From contig JAESQZ010000176.1 of the NCBI GenBank assembly GCA_016764955.1, positions 1-7,133 of the forward strand: a stretch of DNA of 7,133 nucleotides. Direction: 5' to 3'. This stretch comes from Deltaproteobacteria bacterium (GTDB lineage Bacteria > Myxococcota > UBA727 > JABDBI01). The translations under genes and the position numbers were made by a program. Positions within the stretch are counted from its first letter, which is position 1, and each line of letters begins with the position of its first letter. The notes below the pieces were generated by a model, which had not been told where the DNA came from, ran no database searches, and saw nothing but the letters and a program-made list of their open reading frames with translations. Below are positions 6,219 through 7,133 of the stretch, piece after piece.

Positions 6219-6441
6219 TGTCTTATATTTTTGGTATTATAAATAGTTGATTTTCTATTTCGTTTATTAATTTCCCCAATATCCGTCTGCAATTTCTTTT
6301 TTCACTTTCGCTAAAGGATAACAAACACTACCTTAGGCATGCTTGATATCGTACAGGAATCACCATTATATAATACAATTTACATGACCCCTTTTTTCAC
6401 TTTTTTATTTTAGCCAAATTATGAAGTAAGGTCGATTTGAA

Positions 6442-7133
6442 TTACTGCAAACTTGTCGGACTGACCGGTAATGAGAAAGTAAAAGTGGCACCTTGATTAA
6501 TTTCAGAGGTGACACTGATGGTGCCGGCATGCAGTTCGACTAATCTTTTTGTGATGGATAACCCTAATCCCGAACCTCCATACTCTCTGGTGGTCGAGCT
6601 GTCAAGCTGTCGAAACGATTCAAATATAACAGTTTGTCTATTCGGCGGTATACCAATCCCACTATCAATGACCCGTATTTTGATAAATGCATTGTTTAAT
6701 GTGGCAGTCACTTTCACAGAGCCCGATGGTGTAAATTTAATCGCATTGCCAATCAGATTAAATAATATTTGTTGCAATCGCTCATCATCGGCTTCAACCG
6801 GCGGTAAATTTGATGGCACCTGGTTGAGCAACAGTATCTCTTTATCTTTGACCAGTGGTTTTGACATTGCTAGCGTCACATCAACGGCAGAGCGAATATC
6901 TATTGCTTGGGTGTGTAATTGAATAGCATTCGATTTTAATTTGTGTAAGTCCAAAATATCATCGACTAAATGCGATAAACGCAAGCCGCAATTAACAACC
7001 AGTTGCAGATTATCTTTAGCCTCTTCAGATAAATCGCTAGTCGCTCCGAGTAACATCGACTCAGAAATTCCTATGATGCCATTGAGTGGTGTTCTTAATT
7101 CATGTGAGGTGTTAGTGAGTATATCGTCTTTAA
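6442..7133 (-). CDS. Sensor histidine kinase, C-terminal catalytic part (5' end outside window)
   Basis: 229 codons are visible plus two bases of another, ending at TAA 6444-6442. From the N-terminal side there is the HisKA dimerisation helix with the H-box NTSHELRTPLNGIIG (phospho-accepting His codon at 7104-7102), then a second helix LSHLVDDILDLHKLKS. The HATPase_c domain follows, with N-box NLIGNAIKFT, G1 box DSGIGIP, F-box IFESFRQLD and G2 box GGSGLGLSI. All ATP-binding motifs are intact, so it should autophosphorylate and pass phosphate to a response regulator. The protein ends about 15 residues after the HATPase domain; no receiver domain follows, unlike many related hybrid kinases. Sensor domains and promoter are outside the window. 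The insertion sequence ends about 220 bp beyond its stop and should not affect its coding. Confidence 0.92.
   Translation of the reverse strand, partial: KDDILTNTSHELRTPLNGIIGISESMLLGATSDLSEEAKDNLQLVVNCGLRLSHLVDDILDLHKLKSNAIQLHTQAIDIRSAVDVTLAMSKPLVKDKEILLLNQVPSNLPPVEADDERLQQILFNLIGNAIKFTPSGSVKVTATLNNAFIKIRVIDSGIGIPPNRQTVIFESFRQLDSSTTREYGGSGLGLSITKRLVELHAGTISVTSEINQGATFTFSLPVSPTSLQ

Noticed and set aside
6219..6441. Possible gene or RNA between the IS and the kinase gene
   Set aside because: The stretch is AT-rich, with no open frame with a start site, no clear hairpin followed by T-run and no tRNA-like structure. It appears to be plain intergenic DNA.
6509..6922. A 137-codon plus-strand frame
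   Set aside because: It is antisense to the HATPase domain of the histidine kinase, whose motifs are all in place.
1..7133. CRISPR array, tRNA, rRNA, replication origin or phage genes
   Set aside because: No regularly spaced repeats, cloverleaf-like sequences, rRNA signatures, origin repeats or phage proteins were seen on either strand.

Overview
The window reads as an accessory, mosaic stretch of chromosome from a proteobacterium, most likely a marine gammaproteobacterium. This is inferred from three things: the histidine kinase fragment resembles sensor kinases of the Alteromonadales/Shewanella type, the transposase resembles IS1111-type transposases common in Shewanella and Vibrio, and the background is AT-leaning. 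No marker gene fixes the genus. Base composition is uneven: the large central gene (1030-3513) is clearly richer in G and C than the transposase, the kinase and the intergenic DNA, which suggests a different origin.

Layout from left to right. Positions 1-820 hold two gene remnants on the minus strand joined end to end: the middle part of an ABC-2 type (NatB-like) permease that lacks its N-terminal part, and the C-terminal part of an alpha/beta hydrolase. The hydrolase frame runs into a palindromic element (repeat A, 802-902) that has a diverged direct copy (repeat B, 3885-3972). Between the two copies lies one intact large gene encoding a secreted protein with a DUF305 domain, an acidic linker and an LVIVD-type beta-propeller. 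It is followed by a perfect 15-bp hairpin. The gap from there to repeat B appears empty of genes. Next comes a small SRPBCC/AHSA1-like gene on the minus strand with its own good promoter and a GTG start.

An intact IS110-family, IS1111-group insertion sequence (about 4796-6218) sits in the intergenic region between the SRPBCC gene and a histidine kinase gene that runs off the right edge. Its ends are defined by 11-bp subterminal inverted repeats, 7 bp and 3 bp from the tips. Joining the two ends would create a promoter (TTGACT, 17 bp, TATGAT) in front of the transposase. The 302 bp between the transposase stop and the right inverted repeat carry no gene and are the expected place for a seekRNA/bridge RNA. 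A loop there contains a 9-nt perfect complement to the DNA just outside the right end of the element, which is what a target guide should look like.

The genes do not form one pathway. The strongest signals are the insertion sequence with its readable ends, junction promoter and candidate guide RNA, and the repeat-bracketed, composition-shifted unit carrying the putative metal-binding secreted protein.
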